Part shown: piece by piece, positions 1-11,760 of the stretch
Numbering within the stretch: the stretch's first letter is position 1
Layout: every line of letters starts with the position of its first letter
Source of the DNA: Talpa occidentalis
Taxonomy: Eukaryota > Chordata > Mammalia > Eulipotyphla > Talpidae
Length of the DNA: 64,000 bases
NCBI RefSeq assembly: GCF_014898055.3
Contig: NW_023604861.1
Coordinates: 77,202,292-77,266,291, forward strand
Reading direction: 5' to 3'
The notes under the pieces: model-generated
Seen by the model: only the letters and a program-made list of their open reading frames with translations
Database searches by the model: none
Told to the model about the DNA's origin: nothing
Translations under genes and position numbers: made by a program

Positions 1-299
1 GAGGGTCCTCGCCCACTCCCCGCGCTAGTCCCGCTCCATGCGGAGTCCCCGCTCCGGGGGCCCGAGGGTGGCGCCGGGGAGCGGGCAGAGGGCGAGACCG
101 CAGCTACGACTCCGCCGTCCTCCGCCCGCGCGCCGCGAGCATTATACAATGGTGGCGGCGGCGGCGACGGCAGGCGGCGGAGGAGGAAGCGGGAGGCGGG
201 CGGAGGGGGCGCCCTGACCGAGCCAGCGGCAGCTCGTGCTCCAGCACCCGCCGAGCAGGAGTGACGTGCGGCCAGCGAGCCTCCCGCGAGCTCCGGGCC

Positions 300-395
300 C
301 GGGGCTCGGCAGGCCCCGCCCCCGCAGGCCCCGCCCCGCCCCGCTGGCCCCGCCCCGCCCCGCAGGCCCCGCCCCGCCCCGCCCCGCCCGCGCCC
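300..395. repeat. Tandem GC-box array
   Basis: About eight CCCCGCC units occur in succession, partly arranged as a roughly 24-bp higher-order repeat that begins CAGGCCCCGCCCC. These are consensus Sp1/KLF sites. The minus strand carries many G-runs and could form G-quadruplexes. This is directly visible; function is inferred from promoter context. Confidence 0.75.
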
Positions 396-526
396 GGCGG
401 TCCCGGGAGGCGCGCGGAGCGCCGAGCTGGGCCCCGCCGCCGGGGAGGCAGGAAGGGGCCGGCGGGGCGGGGAGACGCCGGGTGGCAGCGCCGCCCACGC
501 CCCCGCTCGGGCCGGCGCGCCCTTTA

Positions 527-557
527 TTTTCTCTTAAGGAAACACTTAAAGAGAAAA
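527..557. repeat. AT-rich inverted repeat inside the CpG island
   Basis: The arms TTTTCTCTTAAG (527-538) and CTTAAAGAGAAAA (545-557) pair around a 6-base loop, with one bulged A. The block sits next to a CCTTTATTTT CArG-like motif and contrasts with the GC-rich surroundings. It may be a factor-binding palindrome; there is no direct evidence of function. Confidence 0.6.
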
Positions 558-1190
558 GCCGAGGAAAGCGACACTCCCGCCAGGGCCACCGCCACCGCCC
601 CCAATCCCCGCGCCCTCCGGACACTCCTGCAAATGACGCGCGGCCGGCGACAAAGGCGGCGGAGTGCACGGCGCGCGCGGCCCGGCGAGTCGCGCGACCG
701 CAAATATGACAAGCATCTGAGCTATTCGGCAACTTGGGGCCGGTCAGCAGGGCGCACAGGGTCCCGCCAGGGGAGGGGAGCACAAACCCGACCCTGAGGC
801 GCAGCGTCCGCGCTGCCCGCGGGGCTTTAGAGGCTGCCGTCCCGGGGGGGGGGCAGTGTCTGCCGCGGGGACACTCCCCAGGGCCCCCCTCGTAGGACGC
901 ACGTGTGCCCCGCAGAGCTGCCCGACTGGCAGAATGCGGTCTCCAGGTGGAGCCAGGGACAGAAAAAGCCCCTTGGCCGCGACGGCCTCGGCCCAGCACT
1001 CTTAAGGAGTCACAAGTCCACCGTACTTTGGGAGCTGGATGGAGCCCAGCTGCAGCCCTCTTGGCCGCCTGCGCCACGGGGCGCACTCGGCGGCCAGGCG
1101 TCGGCCCCGGCAATGCCCACTCTGGTAGGGAAAGGAGGCTTGGACGCATAGGGGTCCTCTGGCCAGAAGTTTCACGTTGACAGCCTTTCC

Positions 1191-2676
1191 CCGTCCCCAT
1201 TAGAAAGTTTCTGATTCGGACTACTTACCAATAAGTTAGCAGGTAAATTTATACTGGCTGGGTGACTAATTTAAAGCACTAGGAAAATTACTAATTATTT
1301 TTAAAAATTACGCGTTCATGGTAAAGATGTTACAGAAAGTAATTCAGGCACCTTAAAATTTTGGCTGTTACCACACCCAATATAATCTCAAATCAGTGTC
1401 ATCTGGGATCACAGGTGAGGGTCCACTATACTAGTTGTATTTAAGGATAATAAAGCTTTAAGACCCAACATAAAAGTGACTATAAGTGGTTAACATCAAG
1501 ACAAGTTGAGGCCTAGTCAAACTGTTCTTTAATGATTTATTATCAATTAAATTGATCATCTTGTTGAAATTAAACCTAGGCTAAAATGTTTGTAGAGGAA
1601 AAATATTTATTGTTTTATCTTGGAAGGAATGAAAAAAGGTTTTAACTGGAACACTGAGTATAATTAAAATCCCATACAGACTTCTCTATACGTATAACCA
1701 ATGCCCCAAACTAATTATTTGTGGATATCTCTGGAAAGTTTCATCATAATGGCATTCAAAATCATGAAAGTAGCATGTGAGGGCCTTTGCAGGTCACACT
1801 GAGTTTGTGCCTGAGTGGCAGGGCATTTTGCAGTGAGTCCAACATATTTTTCACTTCTGAGTTATGACTTTGAGAGAGACACTAACAGTTTTCTAACCAC
1901 CCACTCATTTATACTTCCAGCACTCACTTTAAGGAAACACCACTGAAACAGAAGTTGCAACAATCTCGTTCTGTGATATCTCTGCATTGGAAGCCCAGGG
2001 TTCTACTGACTATATATTAAAAAATTAAACTGTTATTCATGAGTTGAAATTAGCAGCAAGGCAGACTTGTGTAATTATTGTGACACTTGGATATTTTCTA
2101 GCAAATGGGATACCAAAAGCAGTGCTCCTGCACAAAAGTAAGACCAAAGTGACAATTTTTGTGCCTCCAGAATGGACATATGATTCTGCTAGCAAATGCA
2201 CTGTTTGCTCAGTATAAGATTGATTTCTTAGGAGGGCAAACTGAGTTTTGGGGTGAAATGGCTTTTGCCTTTCTACACTTTTGAAGGTGGTAGCACCTCA
2301 TCAGTGCATATAACACAGACAATTCCCACTTCCCCTAGTTTCAGGTTCTGACATTTTCCATCAAGTCAAAGCGTGATGTGGCAGCTGTGACAGTGGCTGA
2401 TATGATCCAACACCCAGGGGCTAACTGGTCCCCTCTCCTAGGTCTAGTCTTCCACAGTCCAGCACAGCCTTCCCTGCTCAGACCAGAAAATCCATCTCCA
2501 GAAGATAAGAAAAGGCCCTCCAGGAGCTTTTAAAAGTCAGCTTCCTTCAGCATGCAATTGGCATGATTGCTTACAAATTACCCTTTGTTCCGAGCAAATG
2601 AACAAGGAATATACTTAGGTAACATGTAAGTTTGGTTTTCACTTTTTCATTCTTTTTAAAGTCCATTTAAAGTAAT
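1191..2676. other. Unassigned AT-rich DNA flanking the CpG island
   Basis: I recognise no gene and no repeat family. One short plus-strand segment (2102-2137) is framed by splice-like AG and GTAAGA dinucleotides, but at 36 bases this is weak. The stretch could be first-intron or intergenic sequence. Confidence 0.5.
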
Positions 2677-2685
2677 CCTATCTTG

Positions 2686-2965
2686 GGCCTCCCCTGGTGG
2701 CGCAGGCGGTTGAGCACCGCACTGTGAAGCTGTCCGCAGCCTTTGCAGTGCCAGTTAGATCACGACCCACCAGCGAGGGTCCCACATGGCGCAACAGACC
2801 TCTCCTGCCACGCCCACTGCTCCCCTCAGCAGTGTATTTCATCAGTCTGCCTGTTCTGTTTCCCGCTTGTCTTATCTCTGGTGAATCCTCTCACCCTCTC
2901 GCGCAACTGGCCTGTGGAGTCTTGTATAAATAAATAAATAAATCTTAAAAAAAAAAAAACAAAAA
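2686..2965 (+). mobile_element. tRNA-headed SINE, full length
   Basis: Starts GGCCTCCCCTGGTGGCGCAG and ends in a TAAATAAATAAATCTT-poly(A) tail. It is flanked by the target duplication CCTATCTTG (2677-2685 and 2966-2974). The tRNA-like head carries A- and B-box-like blocks; the body is unrelated to tRNA. Confidence 0.9.
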
Positions 2966-2974
2966 CCTATCTTG

Positions 2975-4220
2975 AGGATTTAGTGTATAGAATTTTCCCC
3001 TCTCACTTTCATGTAACATGTAAGAAATGAGGCCAGTTTTCCACAGTTTATTATCAGAAACACATCAGTTCAGAGAGGAAAGAAAGTCTGCTTGTGTAAG
3101 TATAAAACTATGATGGCAATTTTTAAAAACACTCATGAGTTTAATTTCAGAGAGATAGTTCTCCAACGTGACATTGTAGTTCTGGCTACTACTATGTACT
3201 TCACTGCTTCTCTTGAAAGTCTTAGGATCCTTACAACTTGCACAACCTACTTGACTAATGCACTGACTGAAGATCACTTTCAGCACTTAATTAGCAGGCA
3301 CCAAACCAAAGAAATGACACAAAGACAAGGTGGCTATGTGATTTGAGAAATAAACACTTTAAAACAGTTTTAACTTTAGTTTTTCTTTCTCTTTTATTAT
3401 GTTATCTTTCAAGTTTCATCTGAAATACTGGTAGTAATCATCCATCTCCATGCCTTGGAAATATTGGTCTTATTGAAAAACTCACAACATCTCAGTTATT
3501 AAACTTACTGTATTCGGTTGGCTAAAGCTAAAGCTAAAAAGCTTTTCATGGAAAACAGACTTCCTAAGTGAATATGGACTTCCCGTCCACCAATAACTCA
3601 AGATCTACTGATAAATCTTCAAAATATAAGTTTGAAAGTCACATTATCTAACTGATTATCAAGAATGTTACATAAGATAAACGATTTGGAAAACTAAATG
3701 CCCTCAAAGAGATGGCACAGACACTTTCAGTACTTTTCAGGCACCAACAAGCTAAAATTTCACCATACCAAAGGAGCAAATTAACTTATCTACTTCCGCA
3801 AACTCATCTCCATCTCTTTCCCCACCTATTTTGGTAGGGTTTGTTTTCCTGCATCCTCCTGAAGTCACACTTTACAACGGCAGGATCTCAGCTCCAGCAG
3901 AGGGGTGCTTTTGCAAAGCTTCCCTTACATTGTTAGTGGACTGCTTTGCACTGATTGTTTCTTATGTTTCCAGAGAGAGTCATTCTTCTGTTAGAGATAG
4001 GCCTTTTTCTCTATTAAAAATCTGACAATATTAAAATCCCAATTTGGAGCAAAACCTTAATGATAGTACTTGAAGAAAATGTTTTTTAAACTTTTTCATT
4101 TTCTAGCATTTTGCGCTTCATCCCTGCTAGTCATTACTAAAGATGTCTTCTGTCTGGCGTTAGCTTCCCTCCTATTCTACTTGCCACTATTTTCTGTGTA
4201 ACAGGCCTCCTTATTAGTGT
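2975..4220. other. No gene seen; unassigned AT-rich DNA
   Basis: No exon or repeat family could be assigned. A small GCTAAA triplication lies near 3,523-3,540. Open frames on both strands around 3.07-3.35 kb are short and lack coding character. Confidence 0.45.
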
Positions 4221-4237
4221 CCCCAGCTTTTGCTTTC

Positions 4238-4545
4238 TTTTTTTTTTTTTTTTTTTTTAAGATTTATTTATTTATTTGTTCGTTTGTTTGTTTATTTATA
4301 TAAGCACTGGGTACAGTCAGAAGCGCGGGAGGGTGAGAGAATTCACCAGAGCCAGAGCAGGGAGCAGAGCAGGCAGGAGGACCGAAGGACACTGCTGAGG
4401 GGCGCAGCGGGCGGCAGGAGAGGTCTGCGCGCCATGTGGGACACTCCTCCGGTGGCTGGGGAGCAGCCGGGGATCGAACCGGCGCCGCAGAGGCCGCGGG
4501 CAGCTTCGCAACCCAGCGCTCAACTGCTGTGCCACCAGGGAGGCC
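4238..4545 (-). mobile_element. tRNA-headed SINE, full length, recent
   Basis: Minus orientation, with a poly(T) start and GGAGGCC head at the right end. The 17-bp target duplication CCCCAGCTTTTGCTTTC is exact (4221-4237 and 4546-4562). It is type A, marked by the CGCTTCTGACTGTACCCAGTGC block read in the SINE's own direction. Confidence 0.93.
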
Positions 4546-4562
4546 CCCCAGCTTTTGCTTTC

Positions 4563-6508
4563 ACCCTGTCCTCAGCTGGGGGATAAAGGCGTCTCCTGGT
4601 GACAACTCCTATGTTCTCCTTCCTGCCAGATGCTGTTCCACTTGGACTGCTGGTGAAGTCTCAGAAATGTCTTCCCTTGTACCAGTTCCCTACACAGCAC
4701 TACCCTCCTGCACACTGACTATGTATTTCCTGTTTGCAAACCACTTTCCCTTTGTAGGGAGTTCATACCCAAGTACTTAGTACTCTCAGCGTCCATAGAA
4801 AACATCAATGAATATTAGAACTCCCACAGCTTCTAAAGCTTCCTTGTCCCTGACAATCAGCTTGGTGAGATGAACAGTACTAGAAGAGTTTAAAGATCTT
4901 ATACAAATAAATCACTCAACTATGATTAATGAGTAACTTTTAAATTTCTTAACCTGCTATGTTATAGATTTAGGATTAGCACTGTTTCTGGGGAAAAGAG
5001 CACAGGTAGTTAGTTGGTCAGGAGATTTCAGGTATCATTAGCCACAACCAGCAGTGAGGCTTTTGACATCGACCTTTGATATTATGGGCCCTGCTTCCAC
5101 ACCCCACAAAAGGGGGAGTAGGGTTTCAAAGACTTCTCTAGTTCCGTCCCAGAGCTATGAGTATGTGAATAGGTGATTGTAGCAGGGGTGTCATCATGGA
5201 AGAGTTTTAGGACTCAAAACTGGAAGAATATAAAACCAACTTCACAGTTATACATTTCTAAAAGAAAGGCCAAAAAATACAAATACTGCGATATGCTCTC
5301 TTAAGCAGGATATATTCTTTGACTTATTTTTTCATATCTGGAAGACATACTTGAGTATTCCTGTCTATATTATATTCTCTGGGATTTGCTACCCATTATG
5401 GTTCAAGTCACCTAGCTAAGAAGTTGGTAAACTGCTCCTCTAACAGTTGTATGGAAATGAAATAATTTACAGGCACATTCACATTTTTTGCTTTCCTTAA
5501 CACCTCCCCTGTGTCACAGGCAGGAGGGGTACTACTTCCCATGTCTCACAGATAAGAGAACAGAGGCTGAGAGCAGAATCTGCCGATTGGACTCTTCATT
5601 TTATAAAGCTGATTCCTAGGAATAAAGAAGGTCTGAAGCCAGCAAGATTTTAACATTCATCGAAATTTTCTGTGGAAGCCAGGAGGCTCCAGCTGAGTGC
5701 CTTGAGGAGAGTATAAACTCCCCAAGAAGAGTGGACAGTTTACAGGCAGAGAATAGAGAGCTGACATGCAGAGACCACTAGGAAGAGTAGCTCTTTGGGG
5801 AAGCTCTGGATACAACTGCCTTACCCCCACACCAGGGGTTAAAGAACAACAATTCTATTTCTTTTACAAAGAACTCCAACTCCAGCCTGTCCTTGGCTTT
5901 GTTGGCATCACATTTAACCCACAGAATATACAGCCACCACAAAAAAAAAAGAGAAATAAAACTCAACACCCTTTAGCCCCTCACTTATTACAATATGAGA
6001 TGTCATTCTTGTTTTTCACTCTATCTCCAACCTCTAGAACAGTACCTGACACAGTAGCCATTCAGTAATTATTTACTGAAAGATAAACGAATGGATACAT
6101 TAAGGAATATTAAAGAGTTTATACCAGCTTCATAAACTCAAGAGGTTATCTTTCCTGCTAAGTTTCCTCTACCGTTTCCTTAGAGTGTATGAGTATGTGT
6201 ATCCAGACACACACAAACACACACGCATATATACAGACATTATTTAAGGAACATTTGGGAACCTTCATAATTAGAGGGATCATTGTGGATGATAATATGA
6301 CTACATTTTAGCATTTCTGAATATGCCACTTGACTTTGACATAGTTAAAAGGACTAAGGGGCACTCACAAAATACGGTTATGAGTAAATCTACACAATTA
6401 CACTACTAGGGGGACAATCCTGAAGATAAATTAGTGCCATAATTCTATCATTCTGTACTTCTCTGTGAAGATTTTCTCTTCCTAGTTACTTTAAGAATTA
6501 AAAGTCCC
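4563..6508. other. No gene seen; weak old repeat traces
   Basis: There is no supportable exon. A faint MIR-like block lies near 5,490-5,590, an L2-like end with an ATTCAGTAATTATTTACTGA motif near 6,005-6,090, and a short CA-rich run at about 6,205-6,236. Confidence 0.4.
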
Positions 6509-6778
6509 AGGCCTCCCTGGTGGTGCAAGGGGTTAAGACACAACCTATGAAGCTGCCCGCAGCCTCTGCAGCATGAGTTCGATCACCGGCTGGCCAGGGA
6601 GCAACCCACATGGGGCAGTAGATCTCTCCTGTCTTGACGGCTGCTCCCCACAGCAGTGTACTTCGGTCAATCTGCCTGTTCTGTTCCCTGCTGTCTCTGA
6701 TGAATCCTCTCAACTCCCCTGCCTCTGGCTTGTACCTCAGCTCTTGTATGCATAAATAAATAAATCTTTTAAAAAAAG
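6509..6778 (+). mobile_element. tRNA-headed SINE, type B
   Basis: Head GGCCTCCCTGGTGGTGCAAG, with a tail that runs CTCTTGTATGCATAAATAAA and then CTTTT-poly(A). Flanks GAATTAAAAG and GGATTAAAG are a decayed target duplication. It shares the type B motifs GCATGAGTTCGATC and TTGTATGCATA. Confidence 0.85.
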
Positions 6779-8636
6779 GATTAAAGATCTCAGTTAAGTC
6801 ATATTCCCAAACAGAGCAGCAATTAAATATTTAATGGATTAAAAAAAAAGACTTGACTATCTAAATTTTTGAGTGATTTTACATGAATGACTCAAGTGAC
6901 CAATTATTGCTACCACCTTAATGACTTATTGGTGATGGAATACAAAAATAAGCCAATATTATAAATATCATCACTCAATATTAATTCCCAGGAAAACTTG
7001 GCAAAATGATGGCAGCAAAACTAATTTAATGAGTATTACTCTAATGTTTCAAAAGCACAAAGACTTATGGGGCTCGATGGACCAAATTCTATTTTCTGCT
7101 CTATATATTCTCATATCCATTGTAGAAACTATCTGGAATTATGCACCTTGAAATTACCTATGAGTAAAGAGAATTTTTAAGAGAAATATGGCAATTGGGG
7201 AATGTAAATAACATATTTAAGCCATTTTCCAAGGTCCCAGCTATGAAAATTCTGCTTTGAAAAGTTAAAAAAATTCAAAGCTTTAATGTGTATAGATGTC
7301 AAGGAAATACCTCTAAGTTCAGGCTATGAGTTATCATTAAAAAATAAAAATTTGTACAGAAAACACAGTTTAAACATAAACATAATACACAAATAAAAAT
7401 GAATTAGCACTTTGCCACTTTAAATTTTTAATAGTTTCTGGAGGACAGATAACACTTAAGAAAGATAGTACAAACTATCTTTTAGCCTCCAATGTAGAAC
7501 AGTTCTTTAAAAACCTGTTGACAGAATGGACAAGACTTTTTCAAAATTATCTACTGGTTGAATAATATTTGTTCCTGATTTGAATTTTAAAAATTGTATT
7601 TTAAAATAAAAATTGCTTAAGATTTCATAAATACACAGAATGAAATGGGAAGAAACCAAAGCAAGCATCTTAGATAAACACCAACATCACATTAGATACG
7701 TCAATTATTTTACTAAATATGCCTTAAATATCAAACAAAAAGATTTAACCTTGCTAAGCTATATTTGTTTCAAAAGCTGCTTTCTTGGAGAAGTCCTGTT
7801 TGAGATATAGGAAACTTCTTAAATGGACAATTATCAGAAAAACTGACTTTAAGGAGAAAATAATCGTGTGAATGAGCTTTATGCAACTTCCCTTTTTAAA
7901 AACAGAAGTTGAATCTGTAGCACCAAATTTAGAAAGGAGAGTGGATAGCAGCAAATACCACGAGAATATCATCTATAGCATCGACACCCACTGCCGTTCT
8001 GTTCTGTTACAAATAAATATACTCTCTACGATCTTGAGTTTGCTCAAACAATGTATACATTTAATCATCCCTAAAGATGATTCTTTAAGGAAAAAGTGTC
8101 AAAGAGTCACATCAAATGAAAAAACATTACTTAAAAAAATGTCAAGTTCCCTGACTTTGACTATAGTGATTCATTTGGCCTCATTAAAGAGAACAGTGAT
8201 AGGTAAGAACCTTTTGTGGGAATAATACTGGCAATTTAAACACCATGTATATCTTCTTCTAGTTTCTTTTAAGAAATTAAAGTTCAAATTATTTTAAAAA
8301 AGTTTGAAAAAATTTTAATGAGTAGGACATTCATTTTCAATCCATTTTGATCTGTTAAACTAGTACTATTAGGTTTCAGTGCTTTTAGTTTTAGTGCTAA
8401 AAAATAGCAGCTATAAATATAGACTCTAGAATCACTATTTAGACATTACAGCCAAAAATGAAAAGTGAGAAAATAGAAATCTTTCCAAAAGTTGATCAGA
8501 TGAAAAGGATCCAATTAATGGTGAGCCATACCATTTATGAACAAGACTACTTAAGACATCTGAGTACCAATTTGCTCTCAAACTCTTCAATGAAATACAT
8601 GTAATTCCAATTTAAATCTCTCTTTTTTTTTTTCCC
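6779..8636. other. No gene seen; unassigned AT-rich DNA
   Basis: I found no exon, RNA gene or confidently named repeat. The 117-codon plus-strand frame at 7,872-8,225 has no homology I recognise and no splice framing. Confidence 0.4.
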
Positions 8637-8943
8637 ATGAAACTTGGTAAGCAACTCCAGAAAGCACCTGGAAAAGCAAAGGGCAAAAAAAATAGATGTA
8701 ATAAGTTTGAAAGACAATATGAGAGATGTGTCCTATCAGACATTAAAATTTATTATAGAGCTGTAGTAATTAAAGGAGTGGTGTTGGTGAGAACAATACC
8801 TAAGGATCACCTGATTACCTGTAAGAAAAAAAGTTAGGGACTTGATATTTTTCCAAAAATATATGTCAGGTGGGCTAAAACCTAAATATGTAAAACAAAA
8901 AATTTAAAACATTTAGTTGATAATGTAAGAAAATATGGCCTTA
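8637..8943 (+). mobile_element. Old L1 ORF2 3' fragment
   Basis: The text around 8,730-8,780 (ATCAGACATTAAAATTTATT, then TATAGAGCTGTAGTAATTAA) matches the mammalian L1 ORF2 3' region. It is full of mutations and was later split by the young L1 at 8,944-9,217. Confidence 0.7.
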
Positions 8944-9217
8944 AGCTGGAAGGGATCATGCTCAGCGAAATAAGCCAAAAAGAAAAAGAAAAATACCGGA
9001 TGGTCTCACTCATAGCAGGAATCTAGAAAACTTAAATAAGGGACCAGGAAAATGAATAACTATAAGAAAGTGAAAATCAAAATCAACAAAAAACTATGAA
9101 CCAGAGACACTTTTTGGGGGGTGGGGGGCGGGAGGGGAGGGATTGGGGTCAGAATGGGGGGGTTGCAATTGTATGGGGAATATAAAAATAAAATTTATTA
9201 TTTTAAAAAAAAAAAGA
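8944..9217 (+). mobile_element. Young 5'-truncated L1 3' end
   Basis: Contains the last ORF2 codons (GGGATCATGCTCAGCGAAAT and onward), a stop, a 3'UTR with a long G-rich run (about 9,114-9,170) and a poly(A) tail. A perfect 17-bp target duplication AAGAAAATATGGCCTTA flanks it (8,927-8,943 and 9,218-9,234). It is of the same lineage as the L1 at 37,857-38,567. Confidence 0.92.
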
Positions 9218-9239
9218 AAGAAAATATGGCCTTAGACTA

Positions 9240-9655
9240 TGGCTTGTCTGTTAAGATCCATTCTCTTTTTGCCTCTGCTTTGCTCTGTGTTTTATGTTGA
9301 TCCTTGGAGGAAATAACTCCTTTGCCAAATGGCTTCCAACTTGATTCAGCAAAGGAAGGCACCAGGCAGAGATCATGGGTTGGAAGAAAGCGAGGCAGGT
9401 GACTGCTTCCCTACTCCTTTCTGCTTTGGCCCCTTTATGGCAGTGCCCACCTCTCTTCAATCTCAGTTTCTTCCAGGTGGGCTCCTTCTCCGGGGTGTCA
9501 ACTCTCAGGTCCGAGCAGTACCATTTCCTCTCCTGACCTCTTCAGGCCTAAGGACAGTGACAGCTTCCTACTGTTATTGGTCCTCCATGACTCAACTTTT
9601 GTCACATCTCTGTAAAAAGTCCCTTCATTAAAGTCTCTTCAGTTGAATCATTTGA
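9240..9655 (+). repeat. Old dispersed repeat, family unsure
   Basis: The end of this stretch (CTCTGTAAAAAGTCCCTTCA, then TTAAAGTCTCTTC) resembles the poly(A)-signal end of an old mammalian dispersed repeat. I cannot name the family with confidence. No gene is seen. Confidence 0.35.
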
Positions 9656-9935
9656 GTGGAATTCTACTTCCTGCCAAAATTTTATTATTAAGAAACAAAA
9701 CACCCACAAGGCACAAACCATAAAGAAAAGATCAATAACTCTGATAACATTAAAAATTAAATGCCTATTAAACAAATTATACCATAAACAAGACTAAAGC
9801 AAGCTGAAGACGGCTGAATGATAGATGTGATTAATCTAATTAACAAAAAGTTAGTATTCAGAATTAAGAACGCCTCTGATTCAGTTTTAAAAAACACACA
9901 AACCCAACAGGGAAATGGGTTAAGAGTGGGAACTC

Positions 9936-10182
9936 GGGCCTCCCAGTGGTGCAGCGGTTGAGCGCTGGGTTGCAAAGCTGCCCACAGCCTCTGTAGCCCC
10001 GGTTCAATCCCCGGCTGCTCCCAGGCCACCAAAGGAGGGTCCCACATGACGCGCAGACCTCTCCTGCCGCCCGCTGCTCCCCTCAGCAGTGTACTTAGGT
10101 CCTTCTGCCTGCTCTGCTCTCCCCTCTGGTTCTAGTGAATTCTCTCACCCTCCTGCGCTTCTGACTGTACCCAGTGCTTGTA

Positions 10183-10237
<55 letters not shown>

Positions 10238-10292
10238 ATCTTAAAAAAAAAAAAAAGAAAAGAAAAATAACTTCAAAATCAATTTTTAAAAA
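9936..10292 (+). mobile_element. tRNA-headed SINE with expanded (AAAT)n tail
   Basis: Full-length type A copy. The target duplication AGTGGGAACTC is at 9,925-9,935 and 10,293-10,303. The tail has grown to about 14 AAAT units (10,182-10,239), a likely length-variable microsatellite. Confidence 0.92.
10182..10239 (+). repeat. (AAAT)n microsatellite in SINE tail
   Basis: About 58 bases of uninterrupted AAAT repeats, far longer than the 3-4 units in the other SINE copies here. Confidence 0.95.
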
Positions 10293-11568
10293 AGTGGGAA
10301 CTCAAATGTCAAATGTTCAACAAACATTTGAAAACATACTCAAATTCATCAGCAATAAGAAAAATTCAAATTATAAAGAGAGTTCACAGTTACTGTATTG
10401 ACAAAAACTATAGTTTGACAATATAAAATACTGATGAGAAGGTAGGTTACAAATGGAACTCTCCCAGACCACTCGTGGATATACAAGCAAGCATGACCAC
10501 TTGGGAGATAATCTGGCATTATCTGGTAAAGTTGGAGATGCTCATACTGCTCATGTACACCAGTCCTTTTCAACTGGGATTTCATAAGAAAGCAAGCCAT
10601 ACAGAAAATGATCCAAGTGACCATTTCCTCAATTTTCCCAAGGATGGCATAAAGTTAAAACAATTGGCTAGAAGAAGGGAATAGAATGAGGAAAGAAGCC
10701 CTTAACTTGTAGCATTTATTTATTTTTGTGATGCGAATACCTTCACCTTGGCTGACTGCAGGCCTCCCAACAGAATTCAAGAATGAGAAAGAGATGTATG
10801 CAATCACTTTTAGGAGTAGTTATCACTTTGTCTCTAGCTCTAACCCAATGCTTGAACCATTCTAGATTAACAGGACAGAAGTTAATTCGTTACATTCAAA
10901 TGATGCTATATGTTATTGGGTCTTAATTCTCTGGAGGATTCTGGATGAGAGGGGCTAAGTCCAGAAGCTAGGGAAAACTCTTTGTTTTTTACCCCTATGG
11001 AGACACTGAAGAATGTAGCAGCACTGCATACCACAAATTGAAAACAACCTTAACATTCATCAAGATGAGACTAAAGTGATATATTTGAAAACTACAATGG
11101 TCAAAAATTAGTAAAGGCAACATGTAGCACCATAATTAAATCTCAAAAACATAATGTGGAATAAAATAAAGCAAGCTGTAAAGTATGTAGGGTATAATAT
11201 CACTTATATAAAATATTTTTATATAAAATATCTTTAAACATGTGAAACATTACTAAGTATTGTTTAAAAATATCTATGCATACAATTAGAGAATAAAACC
11301 ATTAGAGATAAAAAAAAAAAAAAACCCAGGACAGTGGTTACCTCTGGTAAAAATGGGGAGGATAATGGAATTGGGGGAGATGCAGGTTTGTATATATTTT
11401 ATCTATAATATGTAATTTCTTTTTAAAAAACATAAAACAAAAACAAGTATGTTGTAATAAACAAATTAATTGCTTTAGATTTTATCAGGTTGCAAAACAT
11501 TTCTTCTTTATGGTTCCCATGAAGCAGAACTTCATAAGATTTCCCCCAACATTTTCTAATAATTATTA

Positions 11569-11701
11569 TTTTTTAAAGATACATTTATTTATTTATACAA
11601 GCATTGGGTATAGTCAGAAGTGCTGGAGGGTGAGAGAATTCACCAGAGCCAGAGCAGGGAACAGAACAGGCAGACTGACCAAATACACTGCTGAGGGGAG
11701 G
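11569..11701 (-). mobile_element. SINE 3' fragment
   Basis: Minus-strand copy containing only the tail and tRNA-unrelated body (from TTTTAAAGATACATTTATTT to CACTGCTGAGGGGAG). The tRNA-like head is missing, consistent with 5' truncation or a later deletion. Confidence 0.85.
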
Positions 11702-11754
11702 ACAATAGTTGTATTCCGTGCATTTATTTATTCCCCATTATTTTAGTAAGTAAC

Positions 11755-11760
11755 TTTATT
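11755..11760 (-). terminator. Possible poly(A) signal for the 12-kb candidate gene
   Basis: AATAAA on the minus strand, about 340 bases past the TGA at 12,098-12,100. The motif is common in AT-rich DNA, so this is only suggestive. Confidence 0.25.

Larger units (their letters stand above)
1..1190. promoter_or_regulatory. CpG-island promoter region
   Basis: This is the only strongly GC-rich, CpG-dense stretch in the window; composition turns AT-rich after about 1,200. It holds repeated GC boxes (about 305-392), a CRE-like TGACGTG near 262, an octamer-like TGCAAAT near 629 and a CGG-rich run near 150-190, all typical of a TATA-less mammalian promoter. Direction is not settled. Read on the minus strand, 250 to 1 looks like a CCG-rich 5'UTR with a short 12-codon upstream ORF, so a gene running leftward out of the window is my preferred reading. 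A plus-strand first exon with a very long intron cannot be excluded. I see no recognisable protein in any frame, and long open frames here are expected from the lack of AT-rich stop codons. Confidence 0.8.
9660..11460 (+). mobile_element. Old L1 ORF2/3'UTR fragments
   Basis: Blocks at 9,660-9,930, 10,305-10,690 and 11,000-11,460 resemble decayed L1 (for example TCAAATTCATCAGCAATAAG, and GGACAGTGGTTACCTCTGG near 11,328). They are interrupted by the SINE at 9,936-10,292 and by about 300 bases of unassigned DNA near 10,690-11,000. No reading frame survives. Confidence 0.6.

Noticed and set aside
236..797. 157- and 178-codon plus-strand frames in the CpG island
   Set aside because: Same cause: few stop codons in GC-rich DNA, with overlapping frames sharing no protein character.
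142..1200. 352-codon minus-strand frame over the CpG island
   Set aside because: Low-complexity Pro/Arg/Gly/Ala-rich translation from GC-rich promoter DNA; parallel long frames exist on the other strand. No domain is recognised.
9955..10030. tRNA-like A and B boxes
   Set aside because: They belong to SINE heads with SINE bodies and tails attached. No free-standing tRNA with a full cloverleaf was seen.
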